64,000 bases of DNA from Flavobacterium aerium (GTDB lineage: Bacteria; Bacteroidota; Bacteroidia; Flavobacteriales; Flavobacteriaceae). The DNA lies in contig NZ_JARQWR010000008.1 of assembly GCF_030766725.1 (NCBI RefSeq), forward strand, positions 124,001 through 188,000, written 5' to 3'. The notes under the pieces were generated by a model, which worked only from the letters and a program-made list of their open reading frames with translations, did no database searches and was not told the DNA's origin. Shown piece after piece: positions 63,337-64,000 of this stretch (within the stretch, counting starts at the first letter, position 1; the number at the start of each line of letters is the position of its first letter). A program made the translations under genes and the position numbers.

Positions 63337-64000
63337 ATGAAAGAAGACTTTTTACATTACTTATGGCGGTATAAAAAATTTACGTTGACAAATTTGCAGA
63401 CAACGCAAGGAGAATACATTACAATAATTAATGTTGGACAGTATTTGCAATTGAGTGGACCAGATTTTTTTAACGCTCAAATTATTATAGGAAACCAAAA
63501 ATGGGCAGGGAATGTAGAAATACACTTAAAATCATCAGATTGGTATGTTCACAATCATGAAAACGATGAAGCCTATGAAAATGTGATAATACATGTGGTA
63601 TGGGAAGATGATATGGCAGTCTTTAGAAAAAATAATTCAGAAGTTCCAGTACTGCAATTGAAAGAATATGTTTCCCAAGAGATGATTAAGAACTATACCA
63701 CATTGAGTATTACTAAAAAATGGATTTATTGTGAAGAAGAACTCAAAAAAATAAATAATTTCATTATAAATAATTGGCAGGAACGCTTATTCTTTGAACG
63801 TTTAGAACGAAAAGCCATAGACATAGAACAAGAATTAAGAAGAACAGATAATGATTGGGAAGCCGTTTTGTTTTATGCATTGTCCAAAAATTTTGGATTA
63901 AATACAAATGGAGAACAATTTTTAAAAATGGCACAATCAATACCATTTACAGTTATTCGAAAAGAAAGATTTGATATTTTGAATTTAGAAGCCCTTTTTT
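63337..64000 (+). CDS. DUF2851 family protein, 5' part, cut by the window edge
   Basis: An open frame from ATG 63337 runs to the end of the window without a stop (221 codons). The start MKEDFLHYLWRYKKF, the segment LSGPDFFNAQIIIGNQKWAG and NVEIHLKSSDWYVHNHENDE, and the later NVIIHVVWEDD match DUF2851, a conserved family of Bacteroidota with a nuclease-like pattern of Asp, Glu and His but no proven activity. The true end lies to the right. Confidence 0.88.
   Translation, partial: MKEDFLHYLWRYKKFTLTNLQTTQGEYITIINVGQYLQLSGPDFFNAQIIIGNQKWAGNVEIHLKSSDWYVHNHENDEAYENVIIHVVWEDDMAVFRKNNSEVPVLQLKEYVSQEMIKNYTTLSITKKWIYCEEELKKINNFIINNWQERLFFERLERKAIDIEQELRRTDNDWEAVLFYALSKNFGLNTNGEQFLKMAQSIPFTVIRKERFDILNLEALF

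Overview
The window looks like the chromosome of a member of the Bacteroidota, most likely the family Flavobacteriaceae (Flavobacterium/Myroides-like). The evidence is strong A+T richness, three SusC/SusD pairs, many lipoproteins with an acidic stretch after the lipobox cysteine, TAnnTTTG-type -7 promoter elements, few Shine-Dalgarno sequences, and lineage-typical families (GSCFA, DUF4230, DUF2851, DUF5522, GLPGLI-like, putative porin). The genus cannot be fixed from this sequence.

Layout. 1-2500: the end of a very A+T-rich peptide-modification cluster of the graspetide 'grasp-with-spasm' type (ATP-grasp ligase, a hidden 52-residue ORF, and a SPASM-domain partner without the radical-SAM cysteine motif). 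Its right edge carries a terminator plus a 12-bp copy of the 3' end of the initiator tRNA gene that lies intact 2.2 kb away. 2687-4914: an outer-membrane barrel, a membrane-anchored AraC regulator and tRNA-fMet. 5033-16733: housekeeping block with era, a histidine kinase, der, a TPM/TPM/LemA/MerR/M23 operon, alaS, a GSCFA protein and a DUF4230 protein. 16746-25962: an aromatic amino-acid hydroxylase with a long C-terminal extension, a lipoprotein, urocanate hydratase, a DUF5522 mini-protein, a tiny HExxH protein, a histidine-heptad coiled-coil lipoprotein, a PLP deaminase-like enzyme, a glucosaminidase-LysM lipoprotein and hemL.

26088-31433: an OmpR-type two-component system followed by an outer-membrane TonB-type receptor with an EF-hand-like loop, facing two small periplasmic proteins, at least one Spy/DUF4890-like. 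31521-35569: the most interesting accessory locus. Two paralogous small membrane proteins share a C-x9-C-x3-C motif and have non-ATG starts. They precede an MbnP-like lipoprotein, an MbnH/MauG-like dihaem peroxidase and a barrel protein with an N-terminal CDACGC motif. By analogy with MbnH/MbnP this suggests a copper-handling system. 35698-42293: a glycerophosphodiesterase, lysS, a Pmp3/YqaE peptide, a lipoprotein, lipB, an AraC regulator and an exported alpha/beta hydrolase.

43053-57818: three SusC/SusD pairs. The first two are close paralogues separated by rnhB on the opposite strand; pairs two and three share an almost identical leader and signal-peptide region. No glycoside hydrolase is linked, so the substrate is unknown. 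57926-64000: a putative porin, a cystathionine beta-synthase-type enzyme, a fusion of a GLPGLI-like domain to a PNGase F-type glycoamidase, and the start of a DUF2851 gene running off the right edge.

Two candidates for a poorly described system stand out: the Cys-paralogue/MbnP/MbnH/barrel locus and the graspetide locus with its hidden small ORF. No CRISPR array, insertion sequence or rRNA was seen.
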